Assembly (NCBI GenBank): GCA_021298815.1
Contig: JAJTHE010000086.1
Location: forward strand, 1-53,036
Reading direction: 5' to 3'
DNA length: 53,036 nucleotides
Source of the DNA: Betaproteobacteria bacterium
Lineage (GTDB): Bacteria > Pseudomonadota > Gammaproteobacteria > Burkholderiales > CAIKXV01
Translations under genes and position numbers: made by a program
Notes under the pieces: generated by a model
What the model was told of the DNA's origin: nothing
Databases searched by the model: none
What the model saw: the letters and a program-made list of their open reading frames with translations, nothing else
Shown here: positions 25,726-37,316 of the stretch, in pieces
Numbering within the stretch: the stretch's first letter is position 1
How the letters are laid out: the number at the start of each line of letters is the position of its first letter

Positions 25726-26262
25726 TTAGTCTTGATTGCCTTGTTCGGTACCGCCGCGTCGCGGCGACAGCTTTTCGAGTGCTGCGAACGGATGGACGGC
25801 CTTCGTGCTGCCTGCAGCAAGCGTTGTGTCACACAGCGTCACGCCCTCGACATCGCCATGGACATCGTGGCGCGGCGCGATCGGCCATTGCAGCAGCAAC
25901 TCGTCTTCCACCAGCTCCGCGACATTCAGTTCCTGCGATGCGGGAATCGCATCCACCCCTTCTTCATCGGCCATGTCGAGGTCCGCATCGTTTCTTGCCA
26001 GCCTCACCCGGTTCTCGATCCGTACCGGCCAGCGCATCGGTCCGAGGCAGCGCAGGCAGCGGACCATCAGCCAGCCTTCGATCTTCAGTTCAAGCGCGGG
26101 CTTTTCGTCCCACAGGATGCCACGTACCTCGTATTGCACTTCCCCGGCACGATCTACGAGACTGTCGTCGAGGCGGGTCAGCCGCTCGCCCTGCACCGTG
26201 CCTTGGCAATGGTTGCCGGCACGCGCGAAGGTGATGCTGTCTATGACTGGGGTGTGCGACAT
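25726..26262 (-). CDS. yceD: DUF177 protein YceD
   Basis: A 178-residue protein of the DUF177/YceD family. Plant relatives are needed for 23S rRNA accumulation, and a role in large-subunit assembly is inferred from that and from the constant pairing with rpmF. A CLRC motif (RCLRCLG), an acidic segment ([18 protein letters not shown]) and the conserved [19 protein letters not shown] block are visible. ATG 26262 is the only good start. The strong upstream promoter would begin the RNA near 26265, leaving almost no leader. Confidence 0.93.
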   Translation of the reverse strand: MSHTPVIDSITFARAGNHCQGTVQGERLTRLDDSLVDRAGEVQYEVRGILWDEKPALELKIEGWLMVRCLRCLGPMRWPVRIENRVRLARNDADLDMADEEGVDAIPASQELNVAELVEDELLLQWPIAPRHDVHGDVEGVTLCDTTLAAGSTKAVHPFAALEKLSPRRGGTEQGNQD

Positions 26263-26271
26263 AAACAGCGG

Positions 26272-26300
26272 ATAATATTGCGCTTTCCCGGCAATGTCAA
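26272..26300 (-). promoter_or_regulatory. Sigma-70 promoter of the yceD-rpmF-plsX-fab operon
   Basis: On the minus strand TTGACA (26300-26295) and TATTAT (26277-26272) are 17 bases apart, close to consensus. The -35 box lies inside the first codons of the divergent maf gene. The predicted start, near 26265, is about 3 bases before the yceD ATG. Confidence 0.8.
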
Positions 26301-26905
26301 AGACAGAAGCGATGCTTCCTCGAACACCGCCACGGCTGATCCTCGCCTCCACCTCGCCGTACCGGCGGGCGCTGCTGGAGCGGCTGGGTCTCGCGTTCGA
26401 CGTGCTCGCGCCCCGGGTGGACGAGACGCCCGTCGCCGGAGAACCGCCGCCGGTGCTCGCCGGCCGCCTCGCCCGTGCCAAGGCGATGGCAGTGGCCGTC
26501 ACGGCGCCGACGGCCGTGGTCATCGGTTCGGACCAGGTGGCCGAAGTCGACGGGCAGCCGGTGAACAAGCCGGAAACCCATGCGGCCGCCACCGCGCAGC
26601 TCAGGTTGCTGCGGGGACGTAACGTCAGGTTCCATACGGCGCTGTGCATCGTGCGGCTGGATCCGGCGCAGTCGGCGGACGAGCGGGTGGAGACCGATGT
26701 CTTCTACCGGATGCTCGACGATGAGGCCATCGAGCGCTACCTGCAGCGCGAGCGCCCCTACGACTGCGCCGGCAGCGCGAAGGTCGAGGGGCTGGGCATC
26801 GCCCTCACCGAGGCGGTGCGAGGCGACGATCCCACCGCCCTTATCGGGCTGCCGCTGATCGCCCTCACCCGGCTGCTGCCGCGCTTCGGCCTGCCCGTGC
26901 TGTAA
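26294..26905 (+). CDS. maf: Maf family nucleotide pyrophosphatase (YceF-type)
   Basis: House-cleaning NTP pyrophosphatase; 203 residues. The N-terminal LILASTSPYRRALLERLG and the VVIGSDQVAEVDGQ strand with KPET are typical. The sequence matches the YceF subgroup (reported to act on m7GTP) rather than the dTTP/UTP-type, by SDQVA and the CAGSAKVEGLGI block. It is divergent from yceD, as in E. coli, and its first codons overlap the yceD promoter. Convergent with sppA. Confidence 0.93.
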   Translation: MSKTEAMLPRTPPRLILASTSPYRRALLERLGLAFDVLAPRVDETPVAGEPPPVLAGRLARAKAMAVAVTAPTAVVIGSDQVAEVDGQPVNKPETHAAATAQLRLLRGRNVRFHTALCIVRLDPAQSADERVETDVFYRMLDDEAIERYLQRERPYDCAGSAKVEGLGIALTEAVRGDDPTALIGLPLIALTRLLPRFGLPVL

Positions 26906-26922
26906 GGCAGGCCTGGCATGGC

Positions 26923-27882
26923 TCAGCGGACCGGCGAGGCGCGCGGCGCGGTCGCAGCGCCCCACAGGGCCTCGGCCGACGCGGCGCCGAACCGCCGCAC
27001 GACGCGCTCCGCGATGTTCTCGCGCGGCGTGTAGTCGACGATGGTCTCGGCCTTGATCACTTCGCGCGCGACATACTCGACGCTGCCCAGTGCGTCGGCC
27101 AGCCCGAGCTCGATGCTCCGCTCGCCGGTCCAGACCAGGCCGCTGAAGATCTGCGGATCGGGCTGCAGCCGATCCCCCCTGCCCCGCTTCACCACGTCGA
27201 TGAACTGGGTGTGGATGTCGTTCAGCATCTGCTGCGCATGGGCGCGCTGCTTCGGGTCCAGCGGCGAGAACGGGTCGAGGAAGCCCTTGTTGTCGCCGGC
27301 GGTCAGCAGCCGGCGTTCCACGCCCAGCTTGTCGAGCACGCCCGAGAACCCGAAGCCGTCCATAAGCACGCCGATCGACCCGACCAGGCTGGCGCGGTTC
27401 ACGAAGATGCGGTCGGCCGCCACCGCGATGTAGTAGCCCCCCGACGCGCAGATGTCCTCGATCACGGCATACACCGGGATGTTCGGATAGAGCTCGCGCA
27501 GCCGGCGGATCTCGTCGTTGATCTGGCCGGCCTGGACCGGGCTGCCGCCAGGGCTGTTGATGCGCAGCACGATGCCCTGGGTGTTGGCGTCCTTGAAGGC
27601 CGCCTGCAGGCCGGCGGTGATCTGCTCGGACGACGCCGCGCTGTCGTTCGCGATCACCCCGTTCACCTGCACCAGCGCCGTGTGCTTGCCCGGCGAGGTC
27701 ATCTCGCGCGCACCGAACCAGCCTGCGGCGATGAACAGCAGCAGGAACAGATACAGGAAGGTCAGGGACTTGAAGAAGATTCCCCAGTAGCGGCTGCGGC
27801 GCTGTTCCTGCAGCGCGGAGGTGGCGAGCTTCTCCAGTACCTTGCGTTCCCAGTTTTCCGGGCTGCCTTCGGGTTGGCTCAT
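26923..27882 (-). CDS. sppA: Signal peptide peptidase SppA (S49, short form)
   Basis: Membrane-anchored serine-lysine peptidase that degrades leftover signal peptides; 319 residues. One membrane segment (residues 36-57) is followed by the S49 domain. The catalytic Ser147 in CASGGYYIA and Lys199 in GDNKGFLDPFSP fall at the same numbers as in the short Bacillus SppA; GSIGVLMDGF lies between. ATG 27882 has GAGGAA upstream and is preferred to a start 8 codons earlier. Last gene of a rluC-phosphatase-sppA unit. Confidence 0.94.
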   Translation of the reverse strand: MSQPEGSPENWERKVLEKLATSALQEQRRSRYWGIFFKSLTFLYLFLLLFIAAGWFGAREMTSPGKHTALVQVNGVIANDSAASSEQITAGLQAAFKDANTQGIVLRINSPGGSPVQAGQINDEIRRLRELYPNIPVYAVIEDICASGGYYIAVAADRIFVNRASLVGSIGVLMDGFGFSGVLDKLGVERRLLTAGDNKGFLDPFSPLDPKQRAHAQQMLNDIHTQFIDVVKRGRGDRLQPDPQIFSGLVWTGERSIELGLADALGSVEYVAREVIKAETIVDYTPRENIAERVVRRFGAASAEALWGAATAPRASPVR

Positions 27883-27917
27883 CGTGTGTTCCTCGTGGGT
27901 CTGCATTTAACGGGCGC

Positions 27918-28574
27918 TCATGCGTGCTGCTTGAGCCAGCGGTGCAGTTCGTCGAAGCGGTCGACGCAGGCTATCGGCGACGCGGCGACCAGCCCGACCC
28001 TCGGGTGCGCGCCGTAGGCTACGGCGACGGCCGCGGTGTCGGCCGCGCGCGCCATGTCGAGGTCGTGCGTCGTGTCGCCGATCATCAGGCTGCGGTCCGC
28101 GCCGATGCCCAGCTCAGCGAACAGTTCATGCAGCATCCGCGGGTCCGGCTTCGACGCGGTCTCGTCCGCGCAACGCGTGGCGTCGAAGCAGTCTGCGACG
28201 TCCAGGTTGCGCATCGCCCGGTCCAGGCCGCGCCGCGTCTTGCCGGTCGCCACCGCCAGCCGGAAGCCGTGCGCGCGCAGGTCGTGCAGCGCGTCGCGCG
28301 CGCCCTCGAACAGCGGGATCTGCGCATCGCCGGCGAAGTAGTGGGCGCGGTAGCTGTCGGCCAGGCGGCGGTAGTCCGCCTGCGGCAGGTCGGGTACCAG
28401 GTAGGCCAGCGCGTCGTCCAGCCCGAGCCCGATCACGAAGCGCGCACGCGCCTCGGTCGGCACCGGCGCGCCGATGTCGGCGCAGGCCTGCTGGATGCAG
28501 CGTGCGATCAGGCCGGCGGAGTCGGCCAGCGTGCCGTCCCAGTCGAACACGATGAGGTCAAATCGGCTGGGCAT
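27918..28574 (-). CDS. HAD-superfamily hydrolase, phosphoglycolate-phosphatase-like
   Basis: A 218-residue HAD IA phosphatase. The nucleophile motif FDWDGTLADS has Asp11 and Asp13; motif II is AVATGKTRRGLD; motif III lysine is in ASKPDPRML; and motif IV is MIGDTTHDLDMARAA. It could remove phosphate from phosphoglycolate or another small phosphoester; the substrate cannot be read. ATG 28574 overlaps the end of rluC by 17 bases. In related genomes this pair (rluC and a Gph-like gene) is common. Confidence 0.9.
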   Translation of the reverse strand: MPSRFDLIVFDWDGTLADSAGLIARCIQQACADIGAPVPTEARARFVIGLGLDDALAYLVPDLPQADYRRLADSYRAHYFAGDAQIPLFEGARDALHDLRAHGFRLAVATGKTRRGLDRAMRNLDVADCFDATRCADETASKPDPRMLHELFAELGIGADRSLMIGDTTHDLDMARAADTAAVAVAYGAHPRVGLVAASPIACVDRFDELHRWLKQHA

Positions 28575-29580
28575 CTGGGGCTTTCGGGTTGCGGAGCAGG
28601 CGCTCTTCCTCGGCGCGGGCGTCGAGCTGCGCGATGAAGGCAAGGAAATCGGGTGGCAGCGGCGCTTCGATCGACATCGGCTCGCCGGTGCCGGGGTGCT
28701 GGAAGCGCAGGCTGAACGAATGCAGCATCAGGCGCCGGATCCCGAGCTTCTTCAGCGGCTTGTCGCGCTCCGGGTCGCCATACTTGTCGTCGCCGAGGAT
28801 CGGGTGTGCGACGGACGCCAGATGTACACGGATCTGGTGCGTCCGTCCGGTCAGCAGGTGTGCGTCCAGCAGCGCGAACGCCTTCCAGGTCGACAGCGGC
28901 GTGAAGACGGTCTTCGCGCTGACCGCGCTTCCGCTATCGCTGCCGTCATGCACCCGCATCCGCTTTTCCGCCACGCCCTGCATCGTTTCCTGCAGCGGCG
29001 CGTCCACGACACGGCGCCCCTTGCGCCAGGTGCCGTGGGCGAGCACCCGGTAGTGCTTCGTCACCCGGCCCTCGCGCAGGTCCTCGTGCAGGGTCGTCAG
29101 CACGCTGCGTTTCTTGGCGAGCAGCAGCAGGCCCGAGGTGTCGCGGTCGATCCGGTGCACGAGTTCCAGGAAACGCGCGGTCGGCCGTTCCGCGCGGAAC
29201 TGCTCGATCACCCCGCGCGCGACGCCGCTGCCGCCGTGCACGGCCCAGCCGGACGGCTTGTCGAGCACCAGCAGCCAGTCGTCCTCGTAGATGACATGCC
29301 GGGCCAGCAGTGGGGTCTCGCCGCCATTGCGCGGCGCAGTACTGGCGTTGGATGCGCCCAGCCGGACCGGCGGAATCCGGACCTTGTCGTCCAGTTCGAG
29401 CCGCCGCTCCGGCTGTGCGCGCTGGCCGTTGACGCGCACTTCGCCGCGTCGCAGCAGGCGATAGACGTGGCTCTTTGGGACCCCCTTCAGGATCTTCAGG
29501 AGGAAGTTGTCGAGTCGCTGCTTTGCGCTTGATTCGTCAACGATTTCCAGCCGGACGAACACTTTTGTTGCAGGGTCCAT
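28558..29580 (-). CDS. rluC: 23S rRNA pseudouridine synthase RluC
   Basis: Makes pseudouridines in helix 35 region of 23S rRNA; 340 residues from ATG 29580. An N-terminal S4 domain (KQRLDNFLLKILKGVPKSHV) is followed by the catalytic domain with HRIDRDTSGLLLLAKK, whose Asp is the nucleophile, and RTHQIRVHLA. The rluC-rne divergent arrangement is classic in proteobacteria. A start 16 codons upstream is possible but unlike the family. Confidence 0.95.
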   Translation of the reverse strand: MDPATKVFVRLEIVDESSAKQRLDNFLLKILKGVPKSHVYRLLRRGEVRVNGQRAQPERRLELDDKVRIPPVRLGASNASTAPRNGGETPLLARHVIYEDDWLLVLDKPSGWAVHGGSGVARGVIEQFRAERPTARFLELVHRIDRDTSGLLLLAKKRSVLTTLHEDLREGRVTKHYRVLAHGTWRKGRRVVDAPLQETMQGVAEKRMRVHDGSDSGSAVSAKTVFTPLSTWKAFALLDAHLLTGRTHQIRVHLASVAHPILGDDKYGDPERDKPLKKLGIRRLMLHSFSLRFQHPGTGEPMSIEAPLPPDFLAFIAQLDARAEEERLLRNPKAPDAQPI

Positions 29581-29591
29581 CTTGTTATACT
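29565..29591 (+). promoter_or_regulatory. Likely rne promoter
   Basis: TATACT at 29586-29591 is a good -10. The -35 is either TTGTTG (29565-29570, 15-base spacing) or TTTTGT (29563-29568, 17 bases). It lies across the rluC start, and the RNA would begin near 29598, giving rne a leader of about 480 nt. Confidence 0.45.
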
Positions 29592-30077
29592 CGTGACACG
29601 GTGCAACTCGCGGAAAGTCCTCGCACACGAGAGACTTCCTGAGCGATCAAGCCTTTAGGCGCGATCGTGGTGCTGGACAACCTTCCGGCCAAAGTGGTAC
29701 ACCCAAACCGGTTTCCCCTGATTTTCACAGGTTACTTTCGCTCACCTGAACAAGCAGCGATCTTACTCGATCAAGTGCGTAACACCGCAGGAGTGTGTTG
29801 CAGCGGCCTTTCCGCAGCGCGCCACCGCGGCATGCAGACGCAGAAACCTGGCTGGTCCGTTCGATGTCTTTCCTTTGCTTCCGGCCATTGAATCAGGCGC
29901 CCCCGCACGTCGACCGAGGGTCGAGCATCGGAGCCCACATGTCCGTCAGAAGCGTGTCCCCGACAGAAAAGGTGCGAGACCCTCACCACTGACCTGACGC
30001 ATCCGCAACCGGCCTTCGGTTGCCCCTGCGCGCCCGGCTTCGCGCGACCCCGTGCTTGATCGCGGGAGTCAGACTCA
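29592..30077 (+). other. Long untranslated leader of rne
   Basis: About 480 bases between the likely promoter and the rne ATG hold no convincing gene. Local hairpins are visible: AACAC (29781-29785) with GTGTT (29795-29799), and GCAACCG (30005-30011) with CGGTTGC (30017-30023) about 55 bases before the start codon. In E. coli a 361-nt rne leader lets RNase E regulate its own mRNA; a similar role here is inference, as no sequence match to that element is claimed. Confidence 0.5.
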
Positions 30078-33059
30078 ATGAAACGCATGTTGTTCAATGC
30101 GACGCAGGCGGAAGAACTCCGCGTCGCAATCGTCGATGGCCAGAAGCTCATCGACCTCGATATCGAAACCGCAGGAAAAGAGCAGCGCAAGAGCAACATC
30201 TACAAGGGCACCATCACCCGGGTCGAGCCCAGCCTCGAGGCCGCCTTCATCGATTACGGTGCCGACCGGCACGGCTTCCTGCCGTTCAAGGAAGTTGCGC
30301 GCTCCAATTTCCGCAACGGGGCCGAGACCGATCCCGCCCGCGCCACCATCAAGGACGCGCTGCGCGAAGGCCAGGAAGTCATCGTCCAGATCGACAAGGA
30401 CGAGCGCGGCACCAAGGGCGCTGCCCTCACGACCTACATCAGCCTCGCCGGACGCTATATCGTCCTGATGCCGAACAATCCGCGCGGCGGTGGCGTGTCG
30501 CGGCGCATCGAAGGCGAAGACCGCAACGAGCTGCGCGACCTGGTCGCCCAGCTCGACGTGCCCTCCGGCATGAGCGTGATCGCGCGCACCGCCGGCATCG
30601 GTCGCACGCTGGAGGAACTCCAGTGGGACCTCGCCTACCTGATGCGGCTGTGGGAGGCGATCGAGTCGGCGGCCAAGCGCGAGTCCGCGCCGTCGCTGAT
30701 CTATCTCGAGAGCAGCCTGGTCATCCGCGCGATCCGCGACTATTTCAGCCAGGATATCGGCGAGATCCTGATCGACACCCCCGACATCTACGACCAGGCC
30801 CGTTCGTTCATGGCCGCGGTGATGCCGGGTAACCTCGACTTGATCAAGCATTACCGGGACGACGTCCCGCTGTTCTCGCGCTTCCAGATCGAACACCAGA
30901 TCGAAAGCGCGTATTCGCGCCAGGTCACCCTGCCCTCCGGCGGCGCGATCGTGATCGACCATACCGAAGCGCTGGTTTCGGTCGACGTCAACTCTGCGCG
31001 CTCGACGCGGGGCGGCGACATCGAGACCACCGCGTTCAACACCAACTGCGAGGCGGCCGACGAGATCGCCCGCCAGCTGCGCCTTCGCGACCTCGGTGGC
31101 CTGATCGTCATCGACTTCATCGACATGGAGAACGCGCGCAACCAGCGCGAGGTGGAGACCCGGCTGCGCGACGCCCTGCATGTCGATCGTGCACGGGTGC
31201 AGATGGGCAAGATTTCCCGCTTCGGCCTGATGGAACTGTCGCGCCAGCGGTTGCGGCCGTCGCTCGGCGAGTCGGCGCACATCCCGTGCCCGCGCTGCCA
31301 CGGCACCGGCTTCGTGCGCGGCATCGAGTCGACGGCGCTGCACATCCTGCGAATCCTGCAGGAGGAGGCGATGAAGGAGAACACCGGCGCGGTGCATGCG
31401 CAAGTGCCGGTGGATGTCGCCACCTTCCTGCTGAACGAGAAGCGGCAGGACATCCAGAGCATCGAGCTGCGCCAGAAGGTCAACGTCGTGCTGGTGCCCA
31501 ACCTGCACCTCGAGACGCCGAACTACACGGTCACGCGCCTGCGCCATGACGAACTGAACGCCTCCGAGCCGCCTGCCGCCAGCTACCAGCTGGTGGTCGC
31601 GCCGGAAGCGTCGGACACCCTGCCCGGCATGCCGGCCGAACGCCCGCAGCGACCGCAGGCAGCGGTGCAGGGCATCAACCCGGAGGCACCCCCGCCGGCG
31701 CTGGCACCCGCGCCGGTTGCGGCGCCTGCACCTGTAGCTGTCGCGGCACCCGCAGTGGCGCCGCGGTCGCTGTTCGACAAGATGTTCGGCTGGCTGAGCG
31801 GTAAGCCCGCGGTGCCAGCCGCTGCGGCGGAGCCTGCACCCGCACCGGCTGCTGCACCGGCGCCGGCCCCGCGGCCGGCCCATGGCGACAGCCGTCGCCC
31901 GGGTAGCCGCGACGGCGATCGCCGCCGGGGTGGACGCAGCGACCGGCCGGAGCGCGGCGAGCGTTCCGCTGAGCCGCGTCGCGACGGCCGCGGTGGCGAT
32001 CCGCGGGCCGAAGGCGGACGCGACGGGCAGCGCGATTCCCGGGGCGAGCGTCCCGGCCGCGGCGACCGGGGCCGGGGCGGCCGGGACGGCGCACCGCGCA
32101 CGGATGCCGTTTCCTCGACCGACAGCGCCGTGCTCGAGGCCCGTCCGCCACGCGAACCGCGCGAGCCGAGGGAACCCAGGGAACCGCGGGAGCCGCGCGG
32201 CGACCGCGAGCAGCGTCCGCCGCGCGAGCGCGCCCCGCTGGCTGAACCGGCCGAGGGCGTGGTAGCCGAGGCCGGGCTGATCGCCGGCGAAGGCGACGGC
32301 GAAGGCCGCGAGGCGCGCGAAGGTCGTCCGCGCCGCCGGCGTGGCCGCCGCGGTGGCGGCGGCGAGCGCCGCAACGAGGGCGATGCCGGCGTGCCGGAGG
32401 GTACGAATGGTGTCGGTGCTGCCGGTGCTGCCGGTGCTGCCAATGGCGCCAACGGTGCCCATCCCGTCATGGCAGCCGTCGATCCCGTCGCGGAGCCCGT
32501 GCCGTTGTCCGGAGCCGCCGCTGCGGTGGCCGCCGTGACCGCGGCAGCCCCGGTCGTCCCTGCTGCGGCCCCGGCGGTCGTCGCCGACGCCGCGCCTGCG
32601 GCACCGGTGCCGCAGGCGCCGCCTCCGGTCGTCGAAGCCGCACCCGAGGCAGTCGTCGCGGCGCCGGAGCCCGCGGTACCGGCGCCGGTGCAGGTGCCTG
32701 CGCCCGTGGTGGCGGCACCGTCCGTTGTCGCATCGGCTCCGGCCCCGGCGGCGATAGTCGCACCGGCTGCCGTGCCGGCAGCGCCGAGCGGCCTGGTCCA
32801 GGTGGAGTCGGTGGCCAGCGCGCCTGCGCCCCAGGCGGAGCCGGCTCCGGTCGAGCGGCGCAGGCCTGCCGCACTGGCGCCGGAGCCGATCAGCCTGCCG
32901 GCCGAACTCGTGATGATCGAGACGAAGTCGAGCGCGGCCGTGCCGCCGCCGGTGGTCGAGGCGGAACCGGTGCGTCGGCGTACGCCGCGTCCGCGTCCGG
33001 TCGTGCCGGCGGCGATCACCGAAGCAGCCGCGCTGGTCCAGATCGAGACGCGCAAGTAG
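30078..33059 (+). CDS. rne: Ribonuclease E
   Basis: Endoribonuclease and degradosome scaffold; 993 residues. The catalytic half has the S1 domain (about 36-120), the metal-binding Asp303 (SVDVNSA) and Asp346 (IDFIDM), and the Zn-link CPRCHG (Cys404, Cys407), all at E. coli numbering. A short amphipathic segment [12 protein letters not shown] near residue 565 may act as the membrane anchor. The rest is disordered: an Arg/Gly/Asp/Glu-rich RNA-binding stretch (about 600-730), then an Ala/Pro/Val tail. Three copies of an LV(Q/M)(V/I)E(T/S) motif occur at 906-911, 944-949 and 986-991. Ribosome-binding site GGAG lies 11 bases before ATG. Confidence 0.97.
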   Translation: MKRMLFNATQAEELRVAIVDGQKLIDLDIETAGKEQRKSNIYKGTITRVEPSLEAAFIDYGADRHGFLPFKEVARSNFRNGAETDPARATIKDALREGQEVIVQIDKDERGTKGAALTTYISLAGRYIVLMPNNPRGGGVSRRIEGEDRNELRDLVAQLDVPSGMSVIARTAGIGRTLEELQWDLAYLMRLWEAIESAAKRESAPSLIYLESSLVIRAIRDYFSQDIGEILIDTPDIYDQARSFMAAVMPGNLDLIKHYRDDVPLFSRFQIEHQIESAYSRQVTLPSGGAIVIDHTEALVSVDVNSARSTRGGDIETTAFNTNCEAADEIARQLRLRDLGGLIVIDFIDMENARNQREVETRLRDALHVDRARVQMGKISRFGLMELSRQRLRPSLGESAHIPCPRCHGTGFVRGIESTALHILRILQEEAMKENTGAVHAQVPVDVATFLLNEKRQDIQSIELRQKVNVVLVPNLHLETPNYTVTRLRHDELNASEPPAASYQLVVAPEASDTLPGMPAERPQRPQAAVQGINPEAPPPALAPAPVAAPAPVAVAAPAVAPRSLFDKMFGWLSGKPAVPAAAAEPAPAPAAAPAPAPRPAHGDSRRPGSRDGDRRRGGRSDRPERGERSAEPRRDGRGGDPRAEGGRDGQRDSRGERPGRGDRGRGGRDGAPRTDAVSSTDSAVLEARPPREPREPREPREPREPRGDREQRPPRERAPLAEPAEGVVAEAGLIAGEGDGEGREAREGRPRRRRGRRGGGGERRNEGDAGVPEGTNGVGAAGAAGAANGANGAHPVMAAVDPVAEPVPLSGAAAAVAAVTAAAPVVPAAAPAVVADAAPAAPVPQAPPPVVEAAPEAVVAAPEPAVPAPVQVPAPVVAAPSVVASAPAPAAIVAPAAVPAAPSGLVQVESVASAPAPQAEPAPVERRRPAALAPEPISLPAELVMIETKSSAAVPPPVVEAEPVRRRTPRPRPVVPAAITEAAALVQIETRK

Positions 33060-33080
33060 CCGGGCAACACGCGGCAGCGG

Positions 33081-33118
33081 AGCCCGTCGTCGGAAGGCGA
33101 CGGGCTTCCTTCGTTTTC
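33081..33118 (+). terminator. Rho-independent terminator of rne
   Basis: AGCCCGTCG (33081-33089) pairs with CGACGGGCT (33098-33106) over an 8-base loop, followed by the T-rich stretch TCCTTCGTTTT. It lies 21 bases after the rne stop; no T tract is found for the opposite direction. Confidence 0.8.
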
Positions 33119-33156
33119 GGCCCGCGTCCGGGGCCCACGTCCGGGGCCCGCGCGGG

Positions 33157-35436
<2,280 letters not shown>

Positions 35437-35491
35437 TGCGGGTAAACTCTTTCGCCGTAGATCAACCGATCATCATATCCCCAAAGCGATC

Positions 35492-36712
35492 ATGAACCCG
35501 TCCGCAAAGCCGTCGTTCCTTGCCGAAGTGTCCATGGCCCCGCGCGATCCCATCCTGGGGGTCACCGAGGCCTACAACGCCGACAAGAACCCGAAGAAGG
35601 TCAACCTGGGCGTGGGCGTCTACTACGACGAGGACGGCAAGGTGCCCCTGCTCGAATGCGTGCGCCAGGCCGAGCACCGGATGGAGGAAACCCCTGCCCC
35701 GCACGTGTACCTGCAGGGCGACGGCTTCGCCGACTACAACCGGGCGGTACGCGACCTCGTGTTCGGGGCAGCGAGCCCGGTGGTCACCGAGGGGCGCGTG
35801 GTGACCGTGCAGTCGCTGGGCGGTACCGGCGGCCTGAAGATCGGCGCCGACTTCCTGAAGCGGTTCGCGCCGGGCGCGAAGGTCTACATCAGCGATCCGA
35901 GCTGGGAGAACCATCGCGGCCTGTTCGAGGCGGCCGGCTTCGAGGTCGAGAACTACGCGTACTACGACGTCGCCACCCGCGGCGTCGCGTTCGACCGCAT
36001 GCTCGCAGACCTCGAGACGATGCCCGCGGGCTCGATCGTCGTGCTTCATGCCTGCTGCCATAACCCGACCGGTGCCGACCTCAGCCGCGACCAGTGGACG
36101 CAGGTCATCGACCTGGTGACCCGGCGCAACCTGATCCCCTTCCTCGACATCGCCTACCAGGGCTTCGGCGACGGCCTGGACGCCGACGGCGAGGTGGTGC
36201 GCCGCTTCGCCGCGACCGGCGGCCCGTCCATTGTCGCCAACTCCTTCTCCAAGTCGTTCTCGCTGTACGGCGAGCGCATCGGCGCGCTGTCGGTTGTGAC
36301 CACCTCGAAGGAGGAAGCCGGTCGCGTGCTGAGCCAGCTCAAGCGCGTGATCCGCACCAACTACTCCAACCCCGCCGCGTTCGGTGCGAAGATCGTCGCC
36401 AGCGTGCTGAATTCGGGTGATGGCCGTGCCCAGTGGGACAGTGAACTGGCTTACATGCGCGACCGCATCAAGTCGCTGCGCCGGCAACTGGTCGAGAAGC
36501 TCAAGGCGCGGGTGCCGGATGCCGACTTCGACTTCGTGATCGAGCAGCGTGGCATGTTTTCCTACTCCGGCCTCACCGCCGAGCAGGTGCACCGGCTGCG
36601 CGACGAATACTCGATCTATGCGATCGACACCGGCCGGATCTGCGTCGCGGCGCTGAACACGCGCAACCTCGACTATGTCGCCGATGCGATCGCGGCGGTG
36701 CTGAAAAAGTAG
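35492..36712 (+). CDS. Aromatic-amino-acid / aspartate aminotransferase (class I)
   Basis: PLP-dependent aminotransferase of 406 residues in the AspC/TyrB group (Ialpha). Seen are NLGVGVYYDEDGKVPLLE, the HACCHNPTGADL loop with the PLP-contacting Asn, DIAYQGFG, and the Schiff-base lysine Lys254 in ANSFSKSFSLYGERIGAL. Relatives act on aspartate, tyrosine and phenylalanine; which one dominates here is not visible. ATG 35492 gives the normal start. It begins 55 bases from the divergent uvrB start and is followed by tRNA-Asn. Confidence 0.93.
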   Translation: MNPSAKPSFLAEVSMAPRDPILGVTEAYNADKNPKKVNLGVGVYYDEDGKVPLLECVRQAEHRMEETPAPHVYLQGDGFADYNRAVRDLVFGAASPVVTEGRVVTVQSLGGTGGLKIGADFLKRFAPGAKVYISDPSWENHRGLFEAAGFEVENYAYYDVATRGVAFDRMLADLETMPAGSIVVLHACCHNPTGADLSRDQWTQVIDLVTRRNLIPFLDIAYQGFGDGLDADGEVVRRFAATGGPSIVANSFSKSFSLYGERIGALSVVTTSKEEAGRVLSQLKRVIRTNYSNPAAFGAKIVASVLNSGDGRAQWDSELAYMRDRIKSLRRQLVEKLKARVPDADFDFVIEQRGMFSYSGLTAEQVHRLRDEYSIYAIDTGRICVAALNTRNLDYVADAIAAVLKK

Positions 36713-36786
36713 CGGGCGCCTTCCGTGCCGCGGAAAAGTGCATTGACCGGCTGCAGCGGGTTCGCTATATTTGCGGGCTTGCCTGT

Positions 36787-36862
36787 TCCCCGATAGCTCA
36801 GTCGGTAGAGCGACGGACTGTTAATCCGCAGGTCCCTGGTTCGAGCCCAGGTCGGGGAGCCA
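36787..36862 (+). tRNA. tRNA-Asn (GTT)
   Basis: 76 nt with encoded CCA (GCCA end). The acceptor stem TCCCCGA pairs with TCGGGGA, the D arm is AGCTCAGTCGGTAGAGC, the anticodon loop CTGTTAA gives GTT and the T arm is CTGGTTCGAGCCCAG. tRNA-Asn is a common integration target, and an integrase remnant lies just downstream. Confidence 0.96.
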
Positions 36863-36868
36863 TATTCC

Positions 36869-36904
36869 AAGAGCCTCGCAGCGATGCGGGGCTCTTTTAC
36901 TTTG
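36869..36904 (+). terminator. Rho-independent terminator of tRNA-Asn
   Basis: AAGAGCCTCGCA (36869-36880) pairs with TGCGGGGCTCTT (36885-36896), one G-T wobble, loop GCGA, followed by TTACTTT. It ends exactly where the stop codon of the integrase remnant begins. Confidence 0.85.
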
Positions 36905-37310
36905 GTCCGACCGTAGCCAGATCGTAGCCAGACACCTCGCCACCCAGGCGCGCCGCAGACTCGGCAAAGTGATCCGATGCAAGGTGGGCATAGCGCTTCA
37001 CCATTGAAGCGTTTCTCCAGCCGCCCAGACGTTGCAGCTCATGCGTCGGAGTATCCGCCTGCCGATGCCACGTTGCCCAGGTATGGCGCAGGTCATGCCA
37101 GCGGAAATCTTCGATTCCCGCCCGCGTGAGCGCACCACGCCACGCACGGGTGGTCGCCGTCGAGATCGGCTTCCCCAGATAAGTGAAAACCCGTAGAGGG
37201 TGCCTGCCCACCTGGCGAAGCAATAACCCGAGATCACTGGCCGCAACACGCCCCGCCCGAGGCTGGACCTCCAGCGCAGGGTGTCCTCTCGATCTCCCCA
37301 CGCCCTCCAC
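36897..37310 (-). pseudogene. Tyrosine recombinase (phage-type integrase), C-terminal remnant
   Basis: The last ~115 residues of a phage-type integrase. The sequence VFTYLGKPISTATTRAWRGAL, then WHDLRHTWATWHRQ with the catalytic Arg and His, LGGWRNASMVKRYAHLA with the second His and the nucleophile Tyr, are intact. The N-terminal DNA-binding domains and the first catalytic Arg are absent; homology fades at about 37290. It lies 35 bases past tRNA-Asn with its 3' end toward the tRNA, the usual layout of an island integrase at its attachment site. It is not expected to be active. No second copy of the tRNA 3' end was seen in the window. Confidence 0.85.
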
Positions 37311-37316
37311 GCAGCG

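Noticed and set aside
29667..29891. A 74-codon plus-strand frame in the rne leader
   Set aside because: No ribosome-binding site, no recognisable family and mixed composition. A regulatory leader is a better reading, though a short upstream peptide cannot be fully excluded.
31860..32340. Repetitive-looking stretch that might be a tandem repeat or CRISPR-like array
   Set aside because: The repeats are codon-level (Arg/Glu/Pro/Gly codons in the RNase E tail), without constant repeat and spacer lengths.
31583..33070. A ~495-codon minus-strand frame rich in Ala, Gly, Thr and Ser opposite the rne tail
   Set aside because: It is the reverse reading of the Ala/Pro repeats of RNase E and has no start signal or homology.
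36869..36896. The 12-bp inverted repeat after tRNA-Asn as an insertion-sequence end or att core
   Set aside because: It is a hairpin with a T tract directly after the tRNA and is better explained as its terminator.
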